Translations under genes and position numbers: made by a program
Assembly: GCA_003250865.1 (NCBI GenBank)
Contig: QKJH01000042.1
Location: 1-5,693, forward strand
Direction of reading: 5' to 3'
Length of the DNA stretch: 5,693 nucleotides
Source: Alphaproteobacteria bacterium
GTDB lineage: Bacteria > Pseudomonadota > Alphaproteobacteria > Micavibrionales > SZUA-601
Shown: in pieces, positions 5,283 to 5,693 of the stretch
Position numbering within the stretch: the stretch's first letter is position 1
Layout of the letters: each line of letters starts with the position of its first letter
Notes under the pieces: model-generated
Databases searched by the model: none
What the model was told of the DNA's origin: nothing
Seen by the model: the letters and a program-made list of their open reading frames with translations, nothing else

Positions 5283-5693
5283 ATTCTTGGTTTGCCGTGA
5301 TTGTGACCCTAACATCACCGAGTTTATTAAACGCTGATAAATCGTCATAACGTCCCAAATAAATTAGGCCATCCGCATAATTGTCATCGTGATAGAAAAT
5401 TGCCAAATTGCCCCATGGTGCATAATAGGTCAGGTCGCCTGTGGCTGGTTTATGCCCCGAAGGAAGGCCTTTCGTATTCAGCTTTTTGGGCAATGCATGG
5501 CTGGCTTTTTCAGTTCCTGCAAAATCACGCAGTTCAAGCGTAAGCGGAAGCAAAGCCATAAAATCCCGTGCAGCAATATTATCCTCTAACAAGGCTGTAA
5601 TGGTTTTGTTGTTATCAATTGTCAGATTAATCTTCATTGTCTTATCCTCGGCAAATGCCTGCTGACCAAGTGTTACAACCATATAGGCTGCAA
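5281..5693 (-). CDS. Exported cyclophilin-like fold protein (5' end outside the window)
   Basis: The reading frame stays open to the last base, so the gene begins beyond the window. The ATG at 5682 is not a good start, because it would cut a signal peptide in two. The visible N-terminus AAYMVVTLGQQAFA followed by ED looks like the hydrophobic core and AFA cleavage site of a Sec signal peptide, which predicts a periplasmic protein of about 120 mature residues. The mature part matches the cyclophilin-like domain family (PF18050 type): MKINLTIDN, LEDNIAARDFMALLPLTLEL, the EKASHALPKKL block, GDLTYYAPWGNLAIFY and LIYLGRYDDL. These proteins share the cyclophilin beta-barrel but are not known as prolyl isomerases, and their function is largely unassigned. 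It is upstream of the cupin and regulator genes, with a 9-base gap. An in-frame ATG at 5637 with GAGG eight bases before it may allow a cytoplasmic form. Confidence 0.85.
   Translation of the reverse strand, partial: AAYMVVTLGQQAFAEDKTMKINLTIDNNKTITALLEDNIAARDFMALLPLTLELRDFAGTEKASHALPKKLNTKGLPSGHKPATGDLTYYAPWGNLAIFYHDDNYADGLIYLGRYDDLSAFNKLGDVRVTITANQE

Noticed and set aside
5680..5682. ATG at 5682 as the start of the cyclophilin-like gene
   Set aside because: It would begin within the hydrophobic part of a signal peptide without any basic residues; the frame remains open upstream (AAY).
1..5693. CRISPR array, insertion sequence or transposase, toxin-antitoxin pair, phage genes
   Set aside because: No regularly spaced repeats, no transposase or phage-like protein, no small paired ORFs with such features were found on either strand.

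Overview
The window reads as a Gram-negative bacterial chromosome segment of moderate GC. Two of its proteins carry Sec-type signal peptides, and the rhomboid protease and the DHH phosphoesterase have a proteobacterial look. An alphaproteobacterium is my best guess, but nothing in the window settles the taxonomy. Five full genes, two edge-truncated genes and one tRNA fill nearly all of it, and no gene-free stretch reaches 300 bases.

Left part, plus strand (1-1713): two tandem, clearly homologous multi-membrane-segment proteins that resemble the drug/metabolite transporter (DMT/EamA) superfamily. The first has lost its N-terminus to the window edge. They are 33 bases apart and probably co-transcribed. 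The substrate is unknown.

Middle part, minus strand (3470 down to 1714): a rhomboid-family intramembrane serine protease, then a DHH/DHHA1 phosphoesterase, ending in a good intrinsic terminator at 1714-1745. This unit converges on the transporter pair. Upstream of the rhomboid gene and pointing away from it lies an intact tRNA-Thr (anticodon CGT, CCA encoded) with a recognisable promoter.

Right part, minus strand (5693 down to 3798): a tight operon of three genes. They are an exported cyclophilin-like fold protein (5' end outside the window), an exported cupin closely resembling the (R)-hydroxynitrile-lyase-type cupins, and an AraC-family regulator with an AraC_N domain. Stop-to-start spacing is 9 bases for the first junction, and the second junction is an 8-base overlap. 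The regulator probably controls its own operon, possibly with reductase-type enzymes further upstream.

The most interesting observation is that both exported proteins of this operon have a second in-frame ATG, with its own Shine-Dalgarno sequence, exactly where the conserved domain begins. This suggests paired periplasmic and cytoplasmic forms, or recent addition of signal peptides. The cupin also keeps, at a constant offset and without gaps, every metal-ligand and active-site position that I recall from the Granulicella hydroxynitrile lyase.
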